Shown here: positions 54,289-64,000 of the stretch, in pieces | Position numbering within the stretch: the stretch's first letter is position 1 | How the letters are laid out: the number at the start of each line of letters is the position of its first letter | NCBI GenBank assembly: GCA_037042185.1 | Contig: JAXQJY010000022.1 | Coordinates: 806,001-870,000 of the forward strand | DNA length: 64,000 nt | Reading direction: 5' to 3' | From: Sordariomycetes sp. S80-01Y | Taxonomy: Eukaryota > Ascomycota > Sordariomycetes | Position numbers and translations under genes: made by a program | Notes under the pieces: generated by a model | Told to the model about the DNA's origin: nothing | Databases searched by the model: none | Seen by the model: the letters and a program-made list of their open reading frames with translations, nothing else

Positions 54289-55829
54289 ATGCCGTCGAAC
54301 CACGCCGAAGCTGCCTTGACCAACGGCCACGATGATATCACGCACCCCGCACCGACACCCAGGAAGCCGGCCAGCAAGTCGAAAAAGGCTGCGCCCAAAT
54401 CCACCGATGAGGCATCGCGACTTTTGCAAGCTAGAATAAACCAACTCGAGCAAGATGACGCCGCAGAAAAGGATTCGGCTTTGGAGATAGGTCAGTTGAT
54501 CTGAACTTGGTTTGGCAGATTGGCAGTCTGACGAGAGCAGAACGCGAGGTAAAGCGCGCAGACAGAGACCTCCGGCAACATGTCTCGAAGATGGACAGCA
54601 TGTCTAAAATCGAGTACCTGCACAAGAAGTCCTCTGAACTGTTGGCCGATATGCGAAGACTAGACAAGGAGAACAAGCAGAACAAGCGCAGAGGGGACAG
54701 CCTGCAGAAGGAACGGGACAACAGCCGCACCGAGTTGAGCAAAACCGTCAGCCTCAAGGAAAAGCTCGAGAAGCTGTGCAGGGAGCTTCAGCGGGACAAC
54801 AACAAGATGAAGGTGTGTGCTAGGATAGACAGGCAGGAAGGCTGGCGCTGACCGGTGTAGAACGAGAATAAGGAGCTTCAAACGACACAGAAGCGGAAGG
54901 ATGCATCATGGGACGACAAGTTTTCGAGTCTACTGTCGAAACTAGAAAACTACCAAGAGGACAAGGACACGCCCAAAAAGCAGGTGGTGGACATGTCAAT
55001 GGACAATCTGTAAGCGTTCCGTGCGCCATTGGGCAACGTTGGAGCTAACATCTTAGCTTCAAATCACGGTTCAAGTCCTTCATCGACCAGTACGAGCTGC
55101 GCGAACTGCACTTCCACTCACTCATGCGCACGAAGGAGTTGGAGGTGCAACATCACATGGCTCGCTTTGAGAAGGAGAAGAAGACTGCCGAAGCCGAGTC
55201 GAACAAAGCACGGCAACTTCAGAGCCAAGTGCAGGCCTTCACGCGGACCGAGGCCGAGCTTAGGAATCAGCTCAACGTCTACGTGGATAAGTTCAAGCAG
55301 GTGGGTTTTGAAACGGATGCAACTCTCACAATCCTGACTAATGCTGAAGCAGGTGGAGGACACGCTGAATAACAGCAATGATCTATTTCTTTCCTTCCGA
55401 AAGGAGATGGAAGACATGTCAAAGAAGAGCAAGCAGCTTGAGAAGGATAACGCCCTGCTCAAGCGGCAAAAGGACGCCACGTCGGAGAACGTTCTGCGCT
55501 TGGCGGAGGAGCGGCAGGAGTACCAGACTCGGATCAAGGCTGCAGAGAGGAAAGCCGAGCGGCTCATGAGTATCATCAAGGGGATGCAGGACCAAGGCCG
55601 AGCGGTACCACCAAATATGGCCAGCACGTTGGACAAGTACTACTCGGAGAATCCCCAAGGGGACGAGGAGAGCGAGTACTCCGACGAAGGGGAAGACGAA
55701 GAAGAGCTGAGCGAGTTCGACGATGATGAAGATACCGAAGAGGATGCCCAGCCCAATGAGAACCCAACGCCAGTCTACGGACCAGAGCGTCCGCCGCATC
55801 AGCAGGGACAGGTTAATGGAGGACACTAG
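54289..55829 (+). CDS. Taxilin-family coiled-coil protein
   Basis: Five exons (54289-54490, 54541-54812, 54861-55009, 55057-55300, 55353-55829) total 1344 nt (447 aa). After a disordered Lys/Pro/Ala N-terminus, one long heptad coiled coil spans about residues 45-370. Conserved taxilin blocks include SSELLADMRRLDKENKQNKRR, LKEKLEKLCRELQRDNN, FKSRFKSFIDQYELRE, and NNSNDLFLSFRKEMEDMSKK. The C-terminus is strongly acidic (EESEYSDEGEDEEELSEFDD). Taxilins bind syntaxins and are linked to vesicle traffic and, in animals, nascent-chain and centrosome functions. Fungal roles are little known. The first intron uses a weak donor (GTCAGT); its acceptor was chosen because it restores ALEI|EREVKRADRDL. Confidence 0.9.
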
Positions 55830-56872
55830 GGATCGAAAGCTCCGCTTGTAGGATCTGGGCATCAACGTGGGGGCAGGAAACGGCAGCGGCACCGTGCCAA
55901 GTTCTTGAAGCTGTTCCAAGTCGTGGCTGACCCCTGTGTCACCTGTACATTCTTACTTGTATGGCATCTGTACAGACAGAAATTGCGCACCGCCGTTGTG
56001 ACACCGTCCGACCTGCAGCAAGCAATCGAGGCTAAATGGAGAATCATCAGCAATGTCACAGTACAGAGATGGTCCGGATAGCAAGTGTAGATACTCGAGG
56101 CATCTTCCATGCATGAGCTTTCCCCAGAACCATATCCGAGCACCCGGTACCCCATCCGTTTGCCCAGCCGGGCAATACGCGTGTGCTAAAAACAACTAGG
56201 CCTTTGCTAGATATCGCTTTCCTGAGTCGTGCTCCCCGGACGGCGCCTTGGAAACGGACCGAAGGCAGAAAAGGCGCGAGATTAATGTGTTTCAAGCAGC
56301 CTTCGAGTGCCGAACTAAGGAACGCGAGCTTGCGAATTGGACAAGCAGAAGCAAATCGATCCAGGAGCCGGAATGCCAGAACGGTCCGTGGGTGCTGGAG
56401 GTGGAATGGGGTCACGTTCGGCCGACGTGCGAGACGGGGAATCCAAGACATGGGGCTGCTTGTGCCGGTGTCTTGGATCTGGCTGGAGATGTGCACCCAC
56501 ATATCCAGGAGCACGATCAGGCCGGCCCAAGGGCGATAGGCCGAAAATTGAGGACTTTGGAACGTTGGCCCGTTAGCCTCTTGTTGCTGGACGTAGCATG
56601 GACCGTGATGTTGGATACCACGAGCAATGAGACAGCCCAGCGCAGCGAATGCCGACCCCGGACGAAAAAGAAAACAGCAGCAAGCCATGGCTATCTGTGC
56701 TTCGAGTGGTTTTTCTTGTATAAGTACGTTGGGTTAGACCTCCTTTTACGTTCCCTTTGTACACACACTCACTCCCACATTCGCTCTATATCGAAATAAC
56801 ATACCCTCCCTTTCTACCTTGCTATTCAGTCGCTCGCTCGCTCGCTACGAACGTCTTCACCCCACATTCAAG
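55830..56872. other. Intergenic, promoter region of the repeat protein gene
   Basis: About 1 kb. No supported gene; reading frames of up to 210 codons on both strands lack domains. The last 100 bp contains TCGCTCGCTCGCTCGC (about 56832-56847), a short tandem TCGC repeat just before the start. Confidence 0.45.
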
Positions 56873-57520
56873 ATGAAGACCTCCACCGTTCTCTCCCTCG
56901 CTGCCAGCTTCGCCGCTGCGTACGCCTACGACTGCCCCGGACCGGGCGAGACCAACGCCGCCGGCGACTATGGCTGCAACCCTGCCCACGAGTACCCCGA
57001 GGGCCAGGTCTGCGAGGCAGTGGATGGTGATTGCTACGTGATCAAGGGTGGTGGCGATGGCTACGTCTGCCCTGGGCCCGGCGAGACCAACGCTGAGGGC
57101 GACTACGGCTGCAACCCGGCTCACGAGTATCCCTCGGGGCAGGCCTGCGTTCTGGTGAACGATGACTGCTATGTGCTCAGGGGCATGGGCGTGATCGTGC
57201 CGACCGCCACGTCTTCGGGCGCTGCTCCCACGTCCACCTGCCCTCCCGCCGGCTCTACCGACGACAAGGGCCAGTACGGCTGCAACCCGGCCCATGAGTA
57301 CCCCAGCGGTCAGCTCTGCACCCTTCAGGGCGACTGCTACATCCTCGAGGGCACCGGAGTCATCATCCCCACGACGACTCCTCACAGCGGGACTCACACG
57401 TTTGAGCCTACCCACACGCTCCCTCCTGCTGTCACCAGCGCCATTCCCACTGCTGGTGCCGCTCAGCTTTCTGGCGCAGGTGGCCTCGCCGCCCTTGCGT
57501 TCTACGCTGCGCTTGCTTAG
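56873..57520 (+). CDS. Secreted three-repeat cysteine protein with GPI-type C-terminus
   Basis: An intronless ORF, 215 aa from ATG 56873 (MKTSTVLSLAASFAAAYA, signal peptide). Three tandem units (residues 21-58, 66-103 and 123-158) each contain YGCNPAHEYPxGQ and CYVxxG. Cysteine spacing is C-x13-C-x11-C-x6-C in units 1 and 2 and C-x13-C-x11-C-x5-C in unit 3. Units 1 and 2 are nearly identical at DNA level, which suggests recent duplication. A Thr/Ser/Pro-rich linker (PTTTPHSGTHTFEPTHTLPP) and a hydrophobic tail (GAGGLAALAFYAALA) indicate O-mannosylation and a GPI anchor, so a plasma membrane or cell wall location. Function is unknown; an adhesive, hydrophobic-surface or effector-masking role would be a guess. 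Confidence 0.82.
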   Translation: MKTSTVLSLAASFAAAYAYDCPGPGETNAAGDYGCNPAHEYPEGQVCEAVDGDCYVIKGGGDGYVCPGPGETNAEGDYGCNPAHEYPSGQACVLVNDDCYVLRGMGVIVPTATSSGAAPTSTCPPAGSTDDKGQYGCNPAHEYPSGQLCTLQGDCYILEGTGVIIPTTTPHSGTHTFEPTHTLPPAVTSAIPTAGAAQLSGAGGLAALAFYAALA

Positions 57521-58015
57521 GTGCATGTGATATCCGTCAGCATAGCCTGCATCTGTCGCTTAGAGACTCCGACGGCCGTGGGTGAGATGGGCATGTGAGG
57601 TCTCTGACCGTGGATATGCCGGCTTACGAGCCACTTACCTTCACTATAAGCTTTACTTAACTATCAATTTAATTCAATCTATCGTACCGCATTACGTTTC
57701 ATCTGCGAAGTTGAACAATTGAAGTGTAAAATTATAATCTAGCCCATACTTGGTCGACTGTCAGTAAAGTAGTCTAGTCCATCTAAGTGACAGCAGCCAA
57801 AAGGGGCAGCGGCTACGTAATGCGTGCACCGCGCGGGAGTGACGTGCATCTGCCTGTGGTGCCTGTGGGAGCCGCGCGACAGCGGAGCTCTAGAGGCCAC
57901 CTCACACGCGCCGCCTCAGCCTTGACCTTAACCTCCCTCCTCCACCTCTCCCACCACTGCATTACCATCACCAAAGGCGCCTCACGTAGCGAAAGTGCCA
58001 ATCCGAGTCGCAGTC
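57521..58015. other. Intergenic
   Basis: AT-rich 3' region of the repeat-protein gene (TTAACTATCAATTTAATTCA near 57656-57675), then the leader of ste24. No gene. Confidence 0.45.
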
Positions 58016-59463
58016 ATGGATTTCCTCCAGGTAAAGCCCCTCCCCTTCATCCCTATCCCGCTGCGCTCGCTCAATGCTGACGCCTGGACCATCAGCGCCT
58101 CGCGCGGTTCCTCGACCGCCCGCTCTTCCCATGGAAGCGCCTCATCATGTCCTTCTCTGTCGGCCACTACCTCTTCGAATCCTTCCTCACAATGCGCCAA
58201 TTCCGCGTCCTCCAACGTCCCGCCCCGCCCGCTGTCCTCGCCAAAGAAGTCACCGACGAGAAGTTCCAGAAGTCCCAAGCTTACGGCCGCGCAAAGGCCA
58301 AGTTCTCCCTCGTGGAGGGCTTGATCGACCAGGTTCAGAACCTCGCCTTCATTCACTTTGACGTCCTGCCCAAGGTCTGGGAGTGGACTGGGAATCTGCT
58401 GCTGGAACACGGGCCCCGGTGGTTGCAGGGCGAGATCGGGCACAGCATTGTCTTTGTCCTGGCCTTCATGGGCGTGCAGCAGGTGCTGTCTCTCCCCGCT
58501 CGTTTGTACTACACCTTCGTCCTCGAGGAGAAGTACGGCTTCAACAAGCAGACCCCCGCGCTCTTCTTCATGGATATGGTCAAGACCAACGCCGTCACCG
58601 CCGTCCTCGTGCCCCCCGTCCTCGCTGGTTTCCTTCGCATCGTCCAGAAGACCGGCAACAGCTTCTTCTTCTACCTCTGGGCCTTCGCCGCCGGACTACA
58701 GGTCTTCATGACGGCCGCCTACCCGACCCTGATCCTGCCGCTGTTCAACAAGCTTTCTCCCCTGCCCGAGGGCGAACTCAAGTCCAAGGTCGACGAGCTC
58801 GCCGCCTCGCTCAAGTTCCCCCTGCACGAGCTCTTCGTCATCGACGGCTCCAAGCGCAGCGCCCACTCCAACGCATACTTCTTCGGCCTGCCCTGGAAGA
58901 AGCACATTGTCCTCTACGACACCTTGATTGAGGGCAACGAGCCTGACGAGGTCAAGGCCGTCCTGGGCCACGAGCTCGGCCACTGGAAGCTGGGCCACAC
59001 CACGCGCCTCATGGCCATCTCCCAGGTCCACCTCCTCTACGTCTTCGCCCTCTTCTCGGTCTTCATCAACAACGCCTCGCTCTTCTCCTCCTTCGGCTTC
59101 CACGCCACGCGTCCCATCATCATCGGCTTCCTGCTCTTCAACGACGCCCTCGCGCCCATGGACATGGTGGTTAAGCTGCTCATGAACATGCTGACGAGGA
59201 AGTACGAGTTTGAGGCCGACAAGTTCGCCAAGGACCTCGGCTTCGCCACCGACCTTGCCAGGAGTCTGCTCAAGCTGCACACGCAGAACCTGTCGAGCCT
59301 CGATGCCGACCCTGTGTACGCGAGCTACCACTTCTCGCACCCCCATCTGACGGAGCGCCTGAAGGCCTTGGGCTGGAAGGGCGAGGAGACTATCAAGGGT
59401 GACATGAACGTGTTGGGCGACAAGGAGGAGGTCGCCAAGGCCACGGGAAGGGATGAGCTCTGA
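58016..59463 (+). CDS. ste24: CAAX prenyl protease 1 (Ste24, M48)
   Basis: Exons 58016-58030 (only MDFLQ) and 58096-59463 give 460 aa. The 65-nt intron (GTAAAG...CATCAG) joins to RLARFLDRPLFPWKRL. The zinc motif HELGHW is at residues 297-302, with the third ligand Glu in KYEFEADKFAKDLG. About seven transmembrane helices are visible (for example IVFVLAFMGVQQVLSL and FFFYLWAFAAGLQVFM). Ste24 sits in the ER membrane and removes the last three residues of farnesylated CAAX proteins; it also makes the second N-terminal cleavage of yeast a-factor. The substrate modification is made by the farnesyltransferase whose alpha subunit lies at 19-20.6 kb. Size matches the family (about 450 aa). Confidence 0.95.
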
Positions 59464-59691
59464 GCGAGCTGCGTGTATCGGATTTGAGAGGTCGGCATTT
59501 CGCGGTGCGACATGGGTAAAAGCTATGAGTTTTTGATGGCATAGAGGTGATGAACCATGTATGATATAGAGCTAGACCCAAAGGCCAAAATTGTATCCTT
59601 GCCTCGGCCATATCAGGGTCACAGTGGCGCTTCTGGATCTCGCATCTCGATCTTGCTCGAATTGACTACTAACAGCAACTGCTCGTCTAGT

Positions 59692-62600
59692 CTAATCTTC
59701 CTCCGATTCCTCCGAGCCCGAATCGCCGCTCTCGCCCTCTTCATCCTCATCATCCTCGTCATCTTCGTCGTCATCTTCATCATCGCCAGTCTTGAGCCCG
59801 TAGTCGTCGTGGAAGTAACTCAGCTCTCGCGTCTGGACCTTGTACCCAGCTGCCTTGGAAGCCTTCTCGAGTCCCTGGAACTACGTGTCAGTATGGCAGT
59901 TCGCACACTAGAGGTTGAAAGAATAAGAAACTTACCTCGACCATGATCTTGGCGCAGGTGATGACGACATTGCTCTTGCCGGGCTCGAACAGCGGCAGGA
60001 TCATGTCCGACATGATCGCCTTGATCTCGTCGATGGTGACGGCGCGGACCTTCTTCAGGATCTGCTTGGACCAGTCCTTGGGCAGGTCGCGGATAACGGC
60101 CTGTACGAAGTTTTGCTGAGCCGCGTGTGGCATGGTGGACTGCTCGTCTGCGAACATTGTGACGATACCTGATATCGTACCCTCGAGCAGATGACGATCA
60201 ACGTCGACCTCCCCGGTAGCAATCTTCTGAACGGCATCTTTCGTGGCCCCGATGGCCTTGGCGGCGTCAGGTGAGCGGTAGACACGGTAGGAGATGGTGC
60301 CGGACTCGACGTTCCTGCTGAAGAAGGAGCCGTAGGCGTATCCCGCACCGCGGAGAGCGCTCCAGAGTGGTCCCTCGACGGTCTCGAGGTAGCCGATGGC
60401 CACCATGATGGCCGGCAGGCGAGGATCCGAGTAGGAGTCGATGCCCTTCGCCGTGGAGACGGTGAAGGAAGAGTCGAGCGTCGTCATGGGGACGATAACG
60501 ACACCCACTGATCCTGGACTCTTGCCTTCTTCGTTGAGGATGGCAGCAGGCTTGGCGATCGGGTTCATCTTGTCTTTTGCCGTCAACGTCGAAGCGAGCA
60601 CGTCCCACGATGCCAGGGGTTCCGCGAGGGTCTCGAGGTTGGCTGTCACGAGAACGCGCATGTTCTCGAACTTGAAGAGCGAGTCTCGGAGGTCGGAGAA
60701 CCACCCGACGACCTTCTCGGGCTCGCGCTGAAGGAGCTTCTTGAGGCGCTTGAGGTAAACGGCTCTTACGAGAGTGCGCTTGGCCGCGGGCATGGAGTCT
60801 CGTTGCAAATGGATGTGCGTGTCTACCTCGTTGGACATGGCTTTGCCGTTACGCTTGTCCTCGGGGATGTCGGCCAGTGCTTTGCTGATGGCCGCCTTGA
60901 GACGGACAGGGTCGAAGACGCATTCGAAAGCCATGGTGCGAATCCATTCAATCGCCGTGGTGTACTTCTCGGGTTCGACAATGATAGAGAGCACGATGCC
61001 GTTCGCATCGCCGAGATGGCCGCCTGAAGCGAGGACGTAGCTGATCGTGTCGCGCTCGAGCTCCATGACGACGTTCTCGAAGTTGACGGTCTCTCCATTA
61101 CGCTTAATGTGCGTGTTGAAAAAGTTGTCTTGGAAAATGGGCATCAGCGGCTTCAGTTCGAAGGGCACGTCGGCGGTTCCCATGTGGACGGTGATGTGGA
61201 CGAAGCTGCTTGGTACGGACTCGAATTGAATGAATAGGGGCAGTTTGGCGGCCTTGGTTTCGTCAAGAAGCTTTTGCGCAGGACCGGTCCCGAGGCCCAG
61301 AGAGCGAGCTTGTCCAGCCCGAGCGGTGTCCGACTCGATGAAGTGGATGGACTCGGTGCCGGGGATGCTCCATCGGTCAAGAACCTCTGCTGGGATAGGT
61401 TCCTCGTTCCTCTTTTTGGCTGCTTCGAGGGTAGCGGCGAGTTTCTTCAGACCCTCGGGGCCGAGCTCCTCCTTACGCTTGGCGATGCGGGCTTCTTCGT
61501 CTGCCTTGAGCTTAGTCGCCAGCTCGAAAGATGGCTTCCCGAGAACCGACACATGTTTGGCGTCGGCCATCCACTTGCTCAAAAACTGCCGCCACTGCGC
61601 ATCAGTCCACTTCTCCAGCTCGTCGTACTCGCTCAGGGTCTCGAGGGTCCTGAGAGTCGAGCCATCGCGTTTGCCGAAGAGGTAGTCTTCGATGATGGAG
61701 TCCGAGTAGAAAGAATTCGAGTTCTCGGCGTGAAACTTGACTTTGCGCTTCTCGCGACGCAGGCATTCTTTCAAATAGTCCATATCCAGTGGCTTCGACG
61801 CGACTTCCTTGAGAAGCTCAAATAACCTCTTCTCGACGAACTCGAGCTTCTCTGTGGCGACGCTGGTGGGCTGAAGCCATATGATGGTGTTTGGTCTCGA
61901 ATCCCACCAGTAGGACACCGAGCTGGCCAGCTCCTCCTTCTCGACCATGATGTTCTCGAGGATAGAGACAGACGAGCCGCACAGGTATGTCATGAGAACG
62001 GCCATGGCAGTCATGGCGACTTGGTCATTGCAGTCAGGGCCGAAGAAACCTACAAGAATCTCACCCATGGACTCGTCCTCCTCGGGGAAGTCGGCAGTGG
62101 TGATGACGGTCTCCTTAAGCTCTGGTGGCTGTGCTGAGTCGATCCACGGTCTTTTGAAAGGAGCATCCATGGGTGGTATGTCGTCCCTGATGCTCTCCTC
62201 AAACTCATCCAGGATTTCTAGGAGCTGCTCCTGGTTTGCTTCGCCAACAATGACGAGGCAAAGATTACGAGGCTGGTACATGTCACGGTGGAACTGACGG
62301 ATCCGCTCAGGGGTCAGCTTCCTCAGCGCCTCAGTCATGCCACCAGTCTCGTAGCGGAACCCAACGTTCTCCGGGTAGAGCGTTCGGCGCGCCTTGAGCT
62401 CCATGATCTCACCGCTGTTGGATTGAACGGCCTGCATCTCGGAGTAGACAACGCCAGCGTCGTTGCCATCGCCATCGACGTGGTGGACTTCGGTGACAAT
62501 GCCCTCGTCCGTAATGGTCGGCAGGATAATGTGCTCCAGGTACAGCGGTAGGATCTGTGCAAAACCATCCCAACCAGCGGTGTCGAGGGTGTAGGCAGTA

Positions 62601-62908
62601 TGGTCCGTGGCTGTCCACGCATTGGTGCCGGAGTAGGCTCTTGACGCAAGCTTATCGAGCAACCCCTTGTACTGGTAACTCTTTGATCCCATAAAGACCA
62701 AGTGCTCCAGCGTGTGAGGTGCTCCGGAGTCATCGAAGATTTCGGTGGCTAGTGTGAAGCAGCCCTTGATGTTAGGCCCCTTGCGGTCGGCCACGACGAC
62801 CTGCATGCCGCTCCGTTCAGAGACATATTGGGTGATGGTGCAGGGCGCAAAATCTGTCTTAAAGGACTGGACTTGGCGAAAGCCGGTCTTGTTGACGGCG
62901 GCCGGCAT
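59692..62908 (-). CDS. M16 zinc metalloprotease, Sdd3-like
   Basis: Exons 59936-62908 and 59692-59880 give 1053 aa. The 55-nt intron (GTAAGT...ACACGTAG) joins MVE to FQGLEKASKAAGYK. The inverted zinc motif is HTLEH (residues 65-69) in SGAPHTLEHLVFMGS, and the distal Glu is in VVYSEMQAVQSN. TATDHTAYTLDTAGWDGF and YPENVGFRYETGGM are typical of the cytosolic M16 group that contains yeast YOL098C/Sdd3. The C-terminus ends in an acidic, disordered tail rich in Asp, Glu and Ser (from GLKTGDDEDDDEDD onward). It differs from the Cym1-type protease in this window by lacking a presequence. Substrates are unknown. An acceptor-like TTTTCCAG lies 20 nt upstream of the start, so the leader may be spliced. 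Confidence 0.9.
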
Positions 62909-62941
62909 GCTGTTCCAGACGGTCCTGGAAAAATGTGTCAG

Positions 62942-63470
62942 TCAATGATGGGGAAGCTTAGGAATGCGACGTGATGCAAAAGTGATAAAGCAGCGTGGTG
63001 CGTGATCCATGACGATACCCGGGACCCAGAACAGAACTGACTCGAAAGAAGGTCTGTTGAGATCCAACCAAGGCTGCTCAGTATACAGCATTTGATAGAG
63101 CAAGAAACTCAGCAGGGCAGCGGCGGTTGCAAACAAGCCCTGTGCAAAACGAGTCATCTTTTCCAAGGGTGCTGATAGTACCAAACCCAAACCCCGCTGT
63201 CATGAGTTTTCCAGTCGCGGGGCAGCATCAATCAACCAGAGTCAGGTGTACCTGGATAGCGAAAACCAAGTCCAGGATGCTGATGAGCGTAAAATAGAAG
63301 AAAGAGTCACTCACTGTAGGCAGGTAGGGTGGGTGTCCAGGCTGACTAGGATGCGAGGCAACCAGGCGACCCTTGAGAGACTCTTTGACCTTGGTGGTGT
63401 CGTGAATCTTGAAAATGCCCCGCGTCTTGACCAGTTACTCCACGCTGCCAGGGCCGGTCAAAGGGAGAGG
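62942..63470 (-). other. Unresolved coding-like segments upstream of the M16 gene
   Basis: Two short coding-like pieces lie here. (1) About 63310-63433: KTRGIFKIHDTTKVKESLKG followed by RLVASHPSQPGHPPYLPT. Codons end strongly in C, G or T, and the piece ends at a good donor (GTGAGT). It has no in-frame ATG; the frame opens with CTG right after a TAA. (2) 62942-63157: MTRFAQGLFATAAALLSFLL and onward, with one likely membrane helix. An acceptor-like GCACAG within piece 2 would join both in phase (PYLPT|GLFATAAALL). They could be one small membrane-protein gene, an upstream ORF of the M16 mRNA or chance. I do not recognise the protein. Confidence 0.3.
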
Positions 63471-64000
63471 TGAGTCGCCTCGGGTGTTCTAGAAGGAGGG
63501 AAAAGAAACAGAAGCAGAAATGAGAGATGATGAGGTTTGGTGCAGATATAGTAGCGTAGGCAAAAGGCACAAGCGCTTTTACAATGTTCTCAGAGGCTTC
63601 CAGCTACGGGATGGACAATGTGAAGTACGTACTTAGTGGGTACCGCGCGAGAGACTGAACAATGGGCCACACATGGGTGCTGTGGTTGGCTGCTGTTCAG
63701 AGCTCTGCGACCCACATCCTGCCAAGCCTGAGCATGAGTCCCGAAGCTGGCAACCTGGCACCATCGCCCACGACGTCAAGCCTCACCCAAATCTTGCCCA
63801 GTCAAGATCGACAATAGCTCGAGCCACCTACGCCGGGCCACGCGCATGATACTAATGGGTGAGAGCTTCGCCCTGTCGACGACATGATACCGTGACGAGA
63901 ACGAAACGAACTTTACGTCTACCGAACTCCAATCAAGCCCATCCCCAGTCCGTCTAAGCTATACCACTGAATGCGCCTCGGCTGGCCTCACTCTCCCGCC
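63471..64000. other. Right-hand end of window, no gene seen
   Basis: A minus-strand pyrimidine-rich stretch (TTCTGCTTCTGTTTCTTTTC, about 63500-63519) with TACTATATC (about 63545-63553) upstream looks like a core promoter and leader for the minus-strand transcript to its left. Beyond 63600 nothing is recognised. Confidence 0.4.

Noticed and set aside
56822-57526. 234-codon minus-strand frame opposite the repeat protein gene
   Set aside because: Antisense shadow. The plus-strand frame has signal peptide, repeats and GPI tail; this one has none.
62942-63157. DPM3 (dolichol-phosphate mannose synthase subunit 3) for the MTRFAQGL ORF
   Set aside because: Only the first few residues resemble DPM3; the second helix and the conserved TFND-type C-terminus are missing.

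Overview
The window is nuclear DNA of a filamentous ascomycete (Pezizomycotina, most likely a Sordariomycete). The genes are monocistronic and lie on both strands. Their introns are short (about 45-110 nt), with GTRAGT-like donors, CTAAC/CTGAC branch sites and CAG/TAG acceptors. Codons end mostly in C or G. The content is typical of such fungi: an NLR-type immune receptor, a pisatin-demethylase-like P450, a LaeA-like methyltransferase, secreted glycosidases and cysteine-rich secreted proteins. No transposon, virus-like element, tRNA, rRNA or CRISPR array was recognised. All exon borders below were read by eye; where I summed the exons, the totals divide by three.

Layout. 0-6 kb: the 3' part of a TPR gene runs into a convergent PNP/NB-ARC/TPR receptor gene. 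6-8.5 kb: a hidden four-exon micro-protein gene, ribosomal protein L38 and an ABM-like protein. 9.6-11.2 kb: mevalonate kinase. 11.7-18.9 kb: a nine-exon LaeA-like methyltransferase and a P450, divergent across 3.5 kb without a recognisable gene. 19-29.4 kb: prenyltransferase alpha subunit, NTF2-like export factor, mitochondrial MetRS, NAT9-like acetyltransferase, MFS transporter, GrpB-like protein and mitochondrial bL34. 29.7-34.7 kb: GH3 beta-glucosidase and class 3 lipase. 35.3-41.1 kb: RAD7 and RAD16 head to head. 41.5-45 kb: GH51 arabinofuranosidase and a small cysteine-rich secreted protein. 47-53.5 kb: ornithine decarboxylase with a very unusual leader, and the Cym1 presequence protease. 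54-64 kb: taxilin, a three-repeat GPI-type wall protein, Ste24 CAAX protease, an Sdd3-like M16 protease and an unresolved small ORF.

Functional links. RAD7 and RAD16 are the two partners of the yeast global-genome repair complex, and here they share one promoter region. Mevalonate kinase, the prenyltransferase alpha subunit and Ste24 are three steps of isoprenoid supply and protein prenylation. The GH3, GH51 and lipase genes are secreted biomass-degrading enzymes.

The most interesting signals lie in leaders and splice sites. (1) The ornithine decarboxylase leader has no ATG in its predicted exons, yet carries a coding-like 56-codon ORF spanning an intron, with AUU directly after an in-frame stop. 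(2) The GH3 gene needs a one-nucleotide exon between two complete introns. (3) The RAD7 start codon is split by an intron (AT|G). (4) The lipase uses a GC-AG intron. (5) The receptor's P-loop is split by an intron, and its PNP domain seems to contain one frameshift.
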